The notes under the pieces: model-generated
What the model was told of the DNA's origin: nothing
Seen by the model: only the letters and a program-made list of their open reading frames with translations
Database searches by the model: none
Assembly (NCBI GenBank): GCA_950097015.1
Contig: CATNEN010000003.1
Coordinates: 10,453,501 to 10,517,500, forward strand
Length of the DNA stretch: 64,000 nucleotides
Direction: 5' to 3'
From: Macrostomum hystrix
Taxonomy: Eukaryota > Platyhelminthes > Macrostomidae
Program-made: the position numbers and the translations under genes
Shown: in pieces, positions 24,401-36,214 of the stretch
How positions within the stretch are numbered: position 1 is the first letter of the stretch
How the letters are laid out: every line of letters starts with the position of its first letter

Positions 24401-27400
24401 TCCTACTCAAACCCATATCCTACTCAAACCCATATCCTACTAAAACCCATATCCTACTCAAACCCATATCCTACTCAAACCCATATCCTACTCAAACCCA
24501 TATCCTACTCAAACCCATATCCTACTCAAACCCATATCCTACTCAAACCCATATCCTACTCATACCCATATCCTACTCAAGCCCATATCCTACTCAAACC
24601 CATATCCTACTCAAACCCTTATCCTACTCTAACCCATATCCTACTCAAACCCATTATCCTACTAAAACCCATATCCTACTCAAACCCATATCCTACTCAA
24701 ACCCTTATCCTACTCTAACCCATATCCTACTCAAACCCATATCCTACTCAAACCCATATCCTACTCAAACCCATATCCTACTCAAACCCATATCCTACTC
24801 ATACCCATATCCTACTCAAGCCCATATCCTACTCAAACCCATATCCTACTCAAACCCTTATCCTACTCTAACCCATATCCTACTCAAACCCATTATCCTA
24901 CTAAAACCCATATCCTACTCAAACCCATATCCTACTCAAGCCCATAACCCATATCCTACTCAAACCCATATCCTACTCAAACCCATATCCTACTCAAACC
25001 CATATCCTACTCAAACCCATATCCTACTCATACCCATATCCTACTCAAACCCATATCCTACTAAAACCCATATCCTACTCAAACCCATATCCTACTCAAA
25101 CCCATATCCTACTAAAACCCATATCCTACTCAAACCCATATCCTACTCAAACCCATATCCTACTCAAACCCATATCCTACTCAAACCCATATCCTACTCA
25201 AACCCATATCCTACTCAAACCCATATCCTACTCATACCCATATCCTACTCAAGCCCATATCCTACTCAAACCCATATCCTACTCAAACCCTTATCCTACT
25301 CTAACCCATATCCTACTCAAACCCATTATCCTACTAAAACCTATATCCTACTCAAACCCATATCCTACTCAAGCCCATAACCCATATCCTACTCAAACCC
25401 ATATCCTACTCAAACCCATATCTTACTCAAACCCATATCCTACTCAAACCCAAACGCAGGTGTTGGCAGATATCGCCGCCGGTAGGGACTGGCAGTACAC
25501 TATGGTGTTTCCCAGAGTGGCCTTTTGTCGTACAAACGTTGCTATCCTAGGCGGCGCCCAGACCTACCTGAGTCAGTGCGCCCTACCAGTCAACATGCTG
25601 AACGAGAAGATCTACATTTTCTTGTGGTTCTGGTTTGTCATTGGCAGCACTGTCACAGCGGCTAGCCTGCCTGTGTGGCTCTGTCGGATTGTCAATCGCC
25701 GATCTCGAGCCAGATTTGTTCGGCGATTCCTTCGCCTGATGGACGACTATGACAGCGAGAAGCGTCTGGTTGAGAAGTTTGTAGTGGAATTTCTCAGGCA
25801 CGATGGCACCTTCCTGTTGAAGATGATGCAGCTTAACGCTGGGGACATTGTGACGGGTGAGTACGGCCTATGAGAGAATGAGGAAGGGGACTCAAGAGAG
25901 AAATGGGGAAGGGGACTCAAGAGAGAAATGGGGAAGGGGACTCAAGAGAGAAATGGGGAAGGGGATTCAAGAGAGAATGGGGAAGGGGGTTCAAGAGAGA
26001 AATGGGGAAGGGGGTTCAAGAGAGAAATGGGGAAGGGGATTTAAGAGAGAAATGGAGAAGGGGATTCAAGAGATAAATGAGGAAGGGGATTCAAGAGAGA
26101 ATGGGGAAGGGGACTCAAGAGAGAAATGGGGAAGGGGACTCAAGAGATAAATGGGGAAAGGGATTCAAGAGAGAATGGGGAAGGGGGTTCAAGAGAGAAA
26201 TGAGGAAGGGGACTCAAGAGAGAAATGGGGAAGGGGATTCAAGAGAGAATGAGGAAGGGGACTCAATAGAGAAATGGGGAAGGGGATTCAAGAGAGAAAT
26301 GAGGAAGGGGATTCAAGAGAGAAATGGGGAAGGGGACTCAAGAGAGAAATGGGGAAGGGGACTCAAGAGAGAAATGGGGAAGGGGATTCAAGAGAGAATG
26401 GGGAAGGGGGTTCAAGAGAGAAATGAGGAAGGGGACTCAAGAGAGAAATGGGGAAGGGGATTCAAGAGAGAATGAGGAAGGGGACTCAATAGAGAAATGG
26501 GGAAGGGGATTCAAGAGAGAATGGGGAAGGGGACTCAAGAGAGAAATGGGGAAGGGGACTCAAGAGAGAAATGGGGAAGGGGACTCAAGAGAGAAATGGG
26601 GAAGGGGATTCAAGAGAGAATGGGGAAGGGGGTTCAAGAGAGAAATGAGGAAGGGGACTCAAGAGAGAAATGGGGAAGGGGATTCAAGAGAGAATGAGGA
26701 AGGGGACTCAATAGAGAAATGGGGAAGGGGACTCAATAGAGAAATGGGGAAGGGGATTCAAGACAGAATGGGGAAGGGGATTCAAGAGAGAAATAGGGAA
26801 GGGGATTCAAGAGAGAAATGGGGAAGGGGATTCAAGAGAGAAATGGGGAAGGGGATTCAAGAGAGAAATGGGGAAGGGGATTCAAGAGAGAAATGAGGAA
26901 GGGGATTCAAGAGAGAAATGGGGAAGGGGATTCAAGAGAGAAATGCGGAAGGGGATTCAAGAGAGAAATGGGGAAGGGGATTCAAGAGAGAAATGGGGAA
27001 GGGGATTCAAGAGAGAATGGGGAAGGGGATTCAAGAGAGAAATGAGGAAGGGGATTCAAGACAGAATGGGGAAGGGGATTCAAGACAGAATGGGGAAGGG
27101 GATTCAAGAGAGAAATAGGGAAGGGGATTCAAGAGAGAAATAGGGAAGGGGATTCAAGAGAGAAATGGGGAAGGGGATTCAAGAGAGAAATGGGGAAGGG
27201 GATTCAAGAGAGAAATGCGGAAGGGGATTCAAGAGAGAAATGGGGAAGGGGATTCAAGAGAGAAATGGGGAAGGGGATTCAAGAGAGAAATGGGGAAGGG
27301 GATTTAAGAGAGAAATGAGGAAGGGGATTCAAGAGAGAAATGAGGAAGGGGATTCAAGACAGAAATGGGGAAGGGGATTCAAGAGAGAAATGAGGAAGGG

Positions 27401-28223
27401 GATTCAAGACAGAAATGGGGAAGGGGATTCAAGAGAGAATGGGGAAGGGGATTCAAGAGAGAAATGGGGAAGGGGATTCAAGAGAGAAATGGGGAAGGGG
27501 ATTTAAGAGAGAAATGGGGAAGGGGATTCCAGAGAGAAATGGGGAAGGGGATTCAAGAGAGAAATGGGGAAGGGGATTCAAGAGAGAAATGGGGAAGGGG
27601 ATTCAAGACAGAATGAGGAAGGGGATTTAAGAGAGAAATGGGGAAGGGGATTCAAGAGAGAAATGGGGAAGGGGATTCAAGACAGAATGGGGAAGGGGAT
27701 TCAAGAGAGAATGGGGAAGGGGATTCAAGAGAGAAATCGGGAAAGGGATTGCAGAGTGTGAGGTAGGGGATAGCAGAACCACAAAGCCCTGTAAGTTGAC
27801 AGGGTAGGTTTTATCAGAATCAGCGAAAAGTTAAGACCCATTTTTTATGTCACATTCCCAGGCGACATTGTTCACGAATTGTTCCGCCTGTGGCGCGCCA
27901 AATATGAGGGTCAGGATCTGCGCGGGCCGAAGGCCGCTGCCTCCAGAGCAGGCGCAGTCTGCGACAGCCTGAGCTACCCGGTGAAGATCCAGCTGGAAGA
28001 CGGAGGCACCGCTAGGCGCCCGGGCCGCAGCATGAAGAGACAGGCGCCGACTGCGCCAATCTACACTTCGCCGATCAAGGCGCAGCAGGACAGTCTGGGA
28101 GGCGTCGGCAACGCAGCCGACCAGCCGCTGATGCTGAAGGACCCGGACAGCGGGCGCAGCAGCGCCGGCCATCATCGGGCCTCCAGCTTTGAACAGTTGC
28201 ACGCCTCGGGTATCCGCGTCTGA
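21485..28223 (+). CDS. innexin (gap-junction channel protein), 4 coding exons, 499 aa
   Basis: Innexins are four-pass membrane proteins that form gap junctions and hemichannels in invertebrates. Exons by GT..AG and phase: 21485-21797, 23382-23809, 25460-25856, 27862-28223; the sum is exactly 500 codons with TGA at the end. Seen: TM1 around residues 30-50, first-loop cysteines C56 and C75, the signature YYQWV at residues 106-110 opening TM2, TM3 around LTIAYLIVKLLYLANSIG, second-loop cysteines C270 and C287, and TM4 after NEKIYIFLWFWF. Two cysteines per outer loop is the innexin rule. The cytoplasmic tail of about 120 residues is basic and Ser/Ala/Gly-rich. A pyrimidine-rich acceptor (CTCCCCCAG) sits 5 bp before the ATG, so a 5'UTR intron or trans-splice site is likely. 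Each of the three internal introns is filled by its own minisatellite. The length is somewhat above a typical innexin. Paralogue not assigned. Confidence 0.95.
21920..23270. repeat. minisatellite in innexin intron 1, 20-bp unit
   Basis: Unit AACACATTCTAGATATCCTA, about 67 copies, filling most of the 1584-bp intron. Recurrent variant blocks (AGACACCCCG at about 22303 and 22623) show duplication of a segment of about 320 bp. Each unit holds CCTAAAC and TTCTAG, resembling a branch point and a 3' splice site. Confidence 0.94.
23850..25455. repeat. minisatellite in innexin intron 2, 17-bp unit
   Basis: Unit CATATCCTACTCAAACC, about 94 copies, with CTAAAACC, CATACC and AAGCC variants. The array begins about 40 bp after the 5' splice site and runs to within about 10 bp of the acceptor (CAAACGCAG). 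Blocks of about 250-600 bp are repeated. Confidence 0.94.
25865..27760. repeat. minisatellite in innexin intron 3, 24/25-bp unit
   Basis: The unit contains GGAAGGGGATTCAAGAGAG followed by AAATG; lengths alternate 24 and 25 bp by one A. The array starts within about 15 bp of the 5' splice site (GTGAGT) and is purine-rich on the transcribed-sense strand. Plus-strand open frames of 65-190 codons are artefacts. Confidence 0.94.
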
Positions 28224-28394
28224 TTTGCTGACTGGCGGTGTGAAGTTTCATCAGACTACTGACAGTAGGCACTAGCGAATTCGCACTGAATGTGAAAAAC
28301 TAACTCGAAGAAAATAATCTAGGTTACTCATAATGATAGGACGAATTTTATTGCAATAAGAATATAATTAGTGCGCTCCTCCTTATAGTAGTGT

Positions 28395-29035
28395 AATCCT
28401 GTAAGATTTAGGTGTGATCCCTAAAAATTAGCGTGATCCCTAAAAATGTGTATGATCCCTAAAAATTAGTGTGATCCCTAAAAATTAGTGTGATCCCTAA
28501 AAATTAGTGTGATCCCTAGAAATTTGTGTGATCCCTAAAAATTAGTGTGATCCCTAAAAATTAGCGTGATCCCTAGAAATTAGTGTGATCCCTAAAAATT
28601 AGTGTGATCCCTAAAAATTAGTGTGATCCCTAAAAATTAGTGTGATCCCTAAAAATTAGTGTTATCCCTAAAAATTAGCGTGATCCCTAAAAATTAGCGT
28701 GATCCCTAAAAATTAGCGTGATCCCTAAAAATTAGTGTGATCCCTAAAAATTAGCGTGGTCCCTAAAAATTAGCGTGGTCCCTAAAAATTAGCGTGGTCC
28801 CTAAAAATTAGTGTGATCCCTAAAAATTAGTGTGATCCCTAAAAATTAGCGCGATCCCTAAAAATTAGTGTGATCCCTAAAAATTAGTGTGATCCCTAAA
28901 AATTAGCGTGATCCCTAAAAATTTGTGTGATCCCTAAAAATTAGCGTGATCCCTAAAAATTTGTGTGATCCCTAAAAATTAGCGTGATCCCTAAAAATTA
29001 GCGTGATCCCTAAAAATTAGCGTGATCCCTAAAAT
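28395..29035. repeat. minisatellite, 19-bp unit, just past the innexin gene
   Basis: Unit GTGTGATCCCTAAAAATTA, about 33 copies, with GCGTGATCC variants. It begins about 170 bp after the innexin stop codon, so it may lie in the 3'UTR or just beyond it. Confidence 0.93.
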
Positions 29036-29472
29036 TTTACTTTAGAAAAAACTTCGATAAGAATGACTTTCATTCCGCAATGACTTTCAAATTGAACTTT
29101 TCTAAGAAACGAATGAATCAGTTTTTCAACAGTCCTTTATTTGAATGCACTATTATTGGTAATTCTCTAAATGATGCCAATTTTTTTTTTCATTTGTTCT
29201 TTTAAAATATTTTTCTTTTACCACTGTTGTGGCCTAATCCATTTGATCAACCCAGTGACCTAGCAACAACACAATATTTGTTCTTGTTTTATTTAAACAT
29301 TTAACTTACCACAATATCCTATATGTGCTGTTGTTTCAACTTTTTGCTGGTTTTATTATTTTGTTGTTTTTTACACTGCTTGTCAGTCACTATAACCGGT
29401 TGTTTCTACTGCTATAAAAATTAACTGCATGTCCGTTTCCCATATTTGATTGTCACCGCTCTTTTTATTCAA
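29036..29472. other. gene-free AT-rich spacer
   Basis: Thymine-rich DNA; no gene, array or transposon end seen. Confidence 0.6.
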
Positions 29473-31230
29473 TATCCCAAGGATCAAAGATCCCAAGGAT
29501 CAAAGATCCCAAGGATCAAAGATCCCAAGGATCAAAGATCCCAAGGATCAAAGATCCCAAGGATCAAAGATCCCAAGGATCAAAGATCCCAAGGATCAAA
29601 GATCCCAAGGATCAAAGATCCCAAGGATCAAAGATTCCAAGGATCAAAGATCCCAAGGATCAAAGATCCCAAGGATCAAAGATCCCAAGGATCAAAGATC
29701 CCAAGGATCAAAGATTCCAAGGATCAAAGATCCCAAGGATCAAAGATCCCAAGGATCAAAGATCCCAAGGATCAAAGATCCCAAGGATCAAAGATCCCAA
29801 TGATCAAAGATCCCAATGATCAAAGATCCCAATGATCAAAGATCCCAAGGATCAAAGATCCCAATGATCAAAGATCCCAAGGATCAAAGATCCCAATGAT
29901 CAAAGATACCAATGATCAAAGATCCCAAGGATCAAAGATCCCAAGGATCAAAGATCCCAAGGATCAAAGATCCCAAGGATCAAAGATCCCAAGGATCAAA
30001 GATCCCAAGGATCAAAGATCCCAAGGATCAAAGATCCCAAGGATCAAAGATCCCAAGGATCAAAGATCCCAAGGATCAAAGATTCCAAGGATCAAAGATC
30101 CCAAGGATCAAAGATCCCAAGGATCAAAGATCCCAAGGATCAAAGATCCCAAGGATCAAAGATTCCAAGGATCAAAGATCCCAAGGATCAAAGATCCCAA
30201 GGATCAAAGATCCCAAGGATCAAAGATCCCAAGGATCAAAGATCCCAATGATCAAAGATCCCAATGATCAAAGATCCCAATGATCAAAGATCCCAAGGAT
30301 CAAAGATCCCAATGATCAAAGATCCCAAGGATCAAAGATCCCAATGATCAAAGATACCAATGATCAAAGATCCCAAGGATCAAAGATCCCAATGATCAAA
30401 GATCCCAAGGATCAAAGATCCCAATGATCAAAGATACCAATGATCAAAGATACCAATGATCAAAGATCCCAATGATCAAAGATCCCAAGGATCAAAGATC
30501 CCAAGGATCAAAGATCCCAATGATCAAAGATCCCAAGGATCAAAGATCCCAATGATCAAAGATACCAATGATCAAAGATACCAATGATCAAAGATCCCAA
30601 GGATGAAAGATCCCAAGGATCAAAGATACCAATGATCAAAGATCCCAATGATCAAAGATCCCAAGGATCAAAGATCCCAATGATCAAAGATCCCAATGAT
30701 CAAAGATCCCAAGGATCAAAGATCCCAATGATCAAAGATACCAATGATCAAAGATCCCAAGGATGAAAGATCCCAAGGATCAAAGATCCCAATGATCAAA
30801 GATCCCAATGATCAAAGATCCCAATGATCAAAGATCCCAATGATCAAAGATCCCAATGATCAAAGATACCAATGATCAAAGATCCCAAGGATGAAAGATC
30901 CCAAGGATCAAAGATCCCAATGATCAAAGATCCCAATGATCAAAGATCCCAAGGATCAAAGATCCCAAGGATCAAAGATCCCAAGGATCAAAGATCCCAA
31001 GGATCAAAGATCCCAAGGATGAAAGATCCCAAGGATCAAAGATCCCAATGATCAAAGATCCCAAGGATCAAAGATCCCAAGGATCAAAGATCCCAAGGAT
31101 CAAAGATCCCAAGGATCAAAGATCCCAAGGATCAAAGATCCCAAGGATCAAAGATCCCAAGGATCAAAGATCCCAAGGATCAAAGATCCCAATGATCAAA
31201 CATCCCAAGGATCAAAGATCCAAACGATCA
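29473..31230. repeat. minisatellite, 16-bp unit
   Basis: Unit AAGATCCCAAGGATCA with an AATGATCA variant, about 109 copies. The first half is almost pure GGATC type and the second half mixes GGATC and TGATC units in repeated blocks, so the array shows the internal order of unequal exchange. Confidence 0.94.
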
Positions 31231-32144
31231 AGTATGAATCATCAGAGGCGGTATGTATCGCTGTCAGTTCTGCATGCCATAATTTAAACATGCTATTTTA
31301 TTTTTTATCTTACTCTGTCGCAACTTTTGCGTGAAAAATCCCTTTTATCGTGTACAGCTGGTGTTTTGTATGCCAATTTTTTAAGTCAATCAAGTGTTCA
31401 TTATTTACTACCAGTTGTTTGCATGCTTTATACAACAATGATTTTCCTAATCATTTTGACCATTTTAGTAGTATTAACTAATGTGACTAAACTTTTTTGT
31501 TACAAAGTATTGAAACAGTTAGTAATTTATAGGAGATAATAAATTATATATTACTAACATGCTGTTACCTCATAGTGTAAATAATCATTTGATTGACTCA
31601 TTTTTTCTGTCATAAATTTTTCGGTGTCGTTAAGCCATGGGTCAATAATGAATTTTCTAGTTCATAATATTCGTATTCGTCGTCAGCCAAATCGTTTTAT
31701 TAAACTCGAATAAAACTTTAACCGCATTCAATAAACGCAAAATTGCCGTATAAACTGCTGTGGAATTACGTTTTGGTAGTTTCGTTATTCGTTTTTTCGA
31801 TTCATGCTACTAAAAAATGATATGTAAGTAGTATATCTAGAACAGAAGGCCTTGAAGAAAATTTGAAGACGCTGAAGTCAGACGGCCTTGAAAGTTATTC
31901 CATAGCGAAGGGTGGAAAATGTTGATTCAGATGGTGGACTTTTGCGTTTTTGTTCTACTTGCGTTCAAATAACACAAATAACTTCCTGCTTGATCCGCAT
32001 GAATGCTTTTCAGGGGAGTTCTTACCATAGACTAAATCTTTATCGCACGCTATGGTCGACCGACAATAGAAATACCAGTATCGCTATTGTCAATCTAATT
32101 CATCCTCGTTTTGAATGCCCCTTTCTCGTTTTGGTTGTCCAATT
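31231..32144. other. gene-free AT-rich stretch
   Basis: No supported gene. A 70-codon hydrophobic open frame at 31327-31539 has no recognisable domain, and such frames are common in AT-rich DNA. Confidence 0.55.
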
Positions 32145-32152
32145 GTCTAGAG

Positions 32153-32810
32153 CAGGGGTCGGCAACTGTCTCCCTCCCTGTCTCACCTCTCCCTGTCTTA
32201 TCTCTCCCCAGTCTCATCTCTCCCCTGTCTCATCTCTCCCCATTTTCATCTCTCCCCTTTTTCATCTCTCCCCTTTTTCGTCTCTCCCCTGTCTCATCTC
32301 TATTGCGTCTTATCTCCCCCGTCTCATCTCTCACCTGTCTCATCTCTCACTTGTCTCATCTCTCACCTGTCTCACCTCTCACCTGTCTCATCTCTCACCT
32401 GTCTCATCTCTCACCTGTCTCATCTCTCACCTGTCTCATCTCTCACTTGTCTAATCTCTCACCTGTCTCATCTCTCACTTGTCTCATCTCTCACTTGTCT
32501 CATCTCTCACCTGTCTCATCTCTCACCTGTCTCATCTCTCACCTGTCTCATCTCTCACCTGTCTCATCTCTCACCTGTCTCATCTCTCACTTGTCTAATC
32601 TCTCACCTGTCTCATCTCTCACTTGTCTCATCTCTCACTTGTCTCATCTCTCACCTGTCTCATCTCTCACCTGTCTCATCTCTCACTTGTCTCATCTCTC
32701 ACCTGTCTCATCTCTCACTTGTCTGATCTCTCCCCTTTCTTCATGCGGCCCGCCGTCGTCTTTAAGATTCTCTCTTTAGCCCGTGGGGTATATAAGGTTG
32801 CCGACCCCTG
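32153..32810. mobile_element. hAT-type non-autonomous element with minisatellite core
   Basis: Perfect 14-bp terminal inverted repeats CAGGGGTCGGCAAC, flanked by 8-bp target copies GTCTAGAG (32145-32152) and GTCTATAG (32811-32818). They differ at one position and both fit the known hAT target pattern nTnnnnAn. The right subterminal part has GCGGCCCGCCG and AGCCCGTGGGG, as often seen next to such ends in hAT elements. There is no transposase; nearly all of the interior (about 32165-32745) is a tandem array. It would need a transposase from elsewhere in the genome. Confidence 0.85.
32165..32745. repeat. minisatellite inside the hAT element, 16-bp unit
   Basis: Unit TCTCACCTGTCTCATC on the plus strand, that is GATGAGACAGGTGAGA on the minus: the same core as the 4490 and 10165 arrays but in opposite orientation. 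About 36 copies. A block of about 160 bp with CTTGTCTAATC recurs at about 32445 and 32590. Confidence 0.93.
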
Positions 32811-32818
32811 GTCTATAG

Positions 32819-33529
32819 AGTCTATGTTCTCTAGCGGCGAGGTTTACTTTGAGGATAGTTAAGTCCAAAGCCATTATGGTTTTGAATGTCTAAATTATCA
32901 TTTAGATTGACAAAAGCCTCACATTCCCTCACATGTTTCGGAGCTGAAAAGCCAGCATCTTGTTTGATTTCTTCTGAAATTTAAACCCCATTTGACCCCC
33001 AGACAGAAGATTATGAATAAAGTTGTAGTTATTAAGTGAGACTAAAAACACTATCTTCGAAATGTAAAAGACAAAATATTTATATTTTGTTAAGTTAAAC
33101 GCAAAAAACTGAAAAACCTATTTTATTGTGTTATAACGGTCCTCTATTGCTTGCTGACACAAACTTGAAACTAATTTATAATACAGTAAATGAAAAGTAC
33201 TGCTATCGAACGGAAAAAATGTTTCTCTATTTTACTCTTTTTACTCTGCTTGTACTCTTGTGGTAGAGGCTTGCTCTACTTTCAAATCCTTCCAGTGGCC
33301 CACTTTTTTGTTATAGTTTAATCGAAACTGGCGCCATTTTGAATTGCCGTGTTTTTTCCGGGAAACGATGTACGCCGATTCCATTCAGGACTTAGGGATG
33401 AAGTCAGAGCACTATCTAGAGGTTTTGAGAAAATTTGACTCAGTAGTAGCATAATCTAAAAATAGATTTCATTTTTAGTCTTCACTGTTAGTCGTCGCAT
33501 TTACTTTCATTTCATTTAATATTTTTATG
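32819..33529. other. gene-free stretch between the hAT element and the uncharacterised gene
   Basis: Ordinary AT-rich DNA; probably includes the 3' untranslated region of the minus-strand gene that ends at 33530. No clear AATAAA was found close to its stop. Confidence 0.5.
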
Positions 33530-36082
33530 TTATTTCGCTCTGTGAGAAACGGCACTGTAGGGTTTCATATAGGACGGTGTCGAGGATTTGTTAGCGGCAA
33601 CTCCCTGTTGTTTGCCTTCCCTGTCTGAAATTTCTGTAAATCTGCGATGTTGCACATTGTTGACTTGTACTTGTTGATCATTTGAGCTTGATGGCCTGCT
33701 GGTAGCTCTTTTGGTGTTCCTGCTGTTAAGCAATTGCGATAAATTGATTAGTGATAATGCGACTCTGAAAAAGATCGGAAACTTCAAAAAAGCTTAAGAG
33801 CGGGAAATCTGGGGACATGGGGCTGTTGTGGGATTTCGGGGGCATAGGGAATGCGAGATTTCGGGATTTTGGGTAGAATAGTAATCTTGACAAGTCGGAT
33901 TGGGGATGGGGATGTGGGATTTGGAGATGTGGGATTTGGGGATGTGGGGAGGATGGACTTATGAACGTTGAATTTTCAATTTTAGTTAGATCTAGAAAGC
34001 TTGGATTCGGTTAAAAGGGATTTTAAAAAATAATTTTTTTAGGATTTTGTAAACCTGACTTACAATACAGGCAGCTTTGATGGAATTGGCTTCTTTTGAT
34101 CCTGCAGCAGCTGCTTTGGCTGCATCCGCTGCTCATTAATTCGGCCTATCATATTGTTTGGCTGCATCCGCTGCTCATTAATTCGGCCTATCATATTGTT
34201 TGGCTGCAATCTGTCTGGTCGGACCTTGCCATGGGGCCCAGTCTTTTGCGGAACAGAATCACCATCTGGAACCTGTTTAGCAGACACAGCTCCCTGACCT
34301 TTCTGCTGCTGCTGCTGCTGCTTTTGCTGATTCGGTCGGCTCTGAGGCTGCCGTTGCTGCTGCTGCTGGGGCGGTACCGGTCGTCCAGTTGAAGCGCCCT
34401 GCAGTGTTCCGACAAGTTTCGTTTGGCGAGGCTTCTCTGACCGAGTTTGAGCCGCTTTTGGCTGAGATTGATGAGCAGTTTTGATTTAATTTAGTCAACC
34501 AGAGTAGGGAGTTCTTTCGATTAAGGAAAAAAATTCTCGAGATAATATATGACGCACTTACCTTAGGCTTTAGGGTAAACAAGCCCCTGTGGCTGACCAC
34601 ATACACCTCTTGGTCTTCCCATTGGCCGTCTTCGTCCTCTTTGAATTTTAGATTCTCCAACGGTGGAAACGGAACTGCGTAGTAGTTTTCAGCGGCCGAG
34701 CACACCCGATGAAATATGCGATATCCGTGCCGCTGTCTGCCATTGGCTGAGAGGTCTGTGGGTTTCGCGATTGGGGTGGGTGGAGAACTGCGTATTTGTT
34801 ATTGGCTGAGAGGTCAGTGGGTTTCGCGATTGGGGTGGGTGGAGAACTGCGTGTTTGTTTTTGACTGAGAGGTCAGTGGGTTTCGCGATTGGGGTGGGTG
34901 GAGAACTGTGTATTTGTTATTGGCTGAGAGGACTGTGGGTTTCGCGATTGGGGTGGGTGGAGAACTGCGTGCTAGTCATTGGCTGAGAGTTTTATTGGTA
35001 TGACGGTTGAGGTGGGCGGAGAAACACGCATGATTGGCTGAGGCGATGGTGACTAGAGACTTTATTGGGGCTAAGAGAAGCATTTTTCTTAGCATTGGCT
35101 AAGAGGCTTAGAGCCATTTAAGGGCAATTTTTTTACCGCGAAATTTTTTAGATTGTGGCGGCTGCTGAGCTGGGCACTGCTGCCGTAGAGACTGCTTTTG
35201 AGGTTGCTTAATAGCATCTGACGATGCCTTGTAATAAGAGTAATTTATCGGTTGTGGCTGCTGCTGCTGTTCCGAATTGGAAGGAGCTTGCTTGTCGGGC
35301 AGAGTGACTGACACTTGAGCTTCACCGGCAGCTGTTGCTTCTGCGTTGGCACTTGATGATGCCGTTGGCACCTGCGGCTTCAGGCGGTCACTAAGGGACT
35401 GCAGAATTCGATGAATATTTTTCGCGTCTCGAGTGGCTCGAATTTGTAAGCCGCCAGACTCGTCAGCTGTCGAATTGTTTGCCGTGGCGCTGCCATTGTC
35501 CATTAAAGCCTTGCCATTATCCATCGCGTTAGTTGCCCCATCGTCATCCTCAAGCATAGCTATAACCAGCCTCTTCCTGTGCCTGCGTCGGCTGCCAACT
35601 TGCGGACTCTTGAATCGCTGCGAACATGGCATCGTGGTCGAGTCGGACGTACCAGCCTCGCCGTTGCGGAACAACTTCTGCCAGAAGGTGTCCTTAGACC
35701 GGCTAAGAAGCTGATCTCCTGGAGGACTATTTGCCGTCTGGCGCCTTTGACTCTTTTGAAGTCGGCCCTTTCGCGTTAGTTGGTATGTCTGCGGCCGTCT
35801 TGTCGGAGCGGCGCCCGTCACTGTGTCGGCGTCCTCCTCTGACTCGTGTCCTTCAGCTTTGCTACGCTGTCTGTGGCCATTCCGTCCTCCTTCACCGGAC
35901 TTGCTCGCCGACTGGCGGTACAGTTCCAGCTCGTCGTCACGGGTGCTGGGAACCGTACAGCGGAACAGCTGACGCCAGATGCTGCTGCGACTGCTGCCGC
36001 TCTGAATGCTGCCACTGCCGTCGTGCTGCGATCGTTTCTGCTTGTGGCACCCCTTACTATTGACTGCTTTCTCATTTGGCAT
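33530..36082 (-). CDS. uncharacterised low-complexity protein, 4 exons, 587 aa
   Basis: I do not recognise this protein. Exons on the minus strand: 36082-35137, 34746-34562, 34461-34064, 33764-33530. All borders are GT..AG, phases 1, 0 and 2 match across the joins, and the total is 588 codons including the stop, which is good evidence for a real gene. Exon 1 encodes a charged Ser/Arg/Gln-rich region. Exon 2 holds the only compact, domain-like part (RHGYRIFHRVCSAAENYYAV, then PFPPLENLKF and VYVVSHRGLFTLKPK). Exon 3 is Gln-rich with two copies of QPNNMIGRINEQRM in tandem. Exon 4 is a basic tail. The ATG at 36082 follows an acceptor-like GTCTCAG; an earlier in-frame ATG at 36277 lies inside the transposon end and is probably not the native start. 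Intron 1 holds a 59-bp tandem repeat. The P-like element sits 132 bp upstream of the start. Confidence 0.7.
34725..35010. repeat. tandem repeat, 59-bp unit
   Basis: About 4.5 copies at exact 59-bp spacing (GGCTGAG at about 34745, 34804, 34863, 34922, 34981); the unit contains GGTTTCGCGATTGGGGTGGG. It lies in intron 1 of the uncharacterised gene, and its first copy overlaps the exon 2 splice acceptor (CTCTCAG). Confidence 0.9.
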
Positions 36083-36214
36083 ACCTGAGACTAGCCTGTG
36101 ACCTAGTGATGCCTGCGCTATAGTAGTGTCTAATATCTGCTGGGTGGTTAGGCTAGTCCAAGATAATTGATAACTTGCACTGCTTGTTTTCAGGTAGCAA
36201 CAACGCGGTCTAAT

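Noticed and set aside
25857-27761. Many overlapping Glu/Lys/Arg/Gly-rich open frames
   Set aside because: They lie inside innexin intron 3 and are produced by the 24/25-bp array.
35433-36088. Several plus-strand open frames opposite exon 1 of the uncharacterised gene
   Set aside because: The minus-strand frame is longer and joins in phase to three more exons; the plus frames have no domains.
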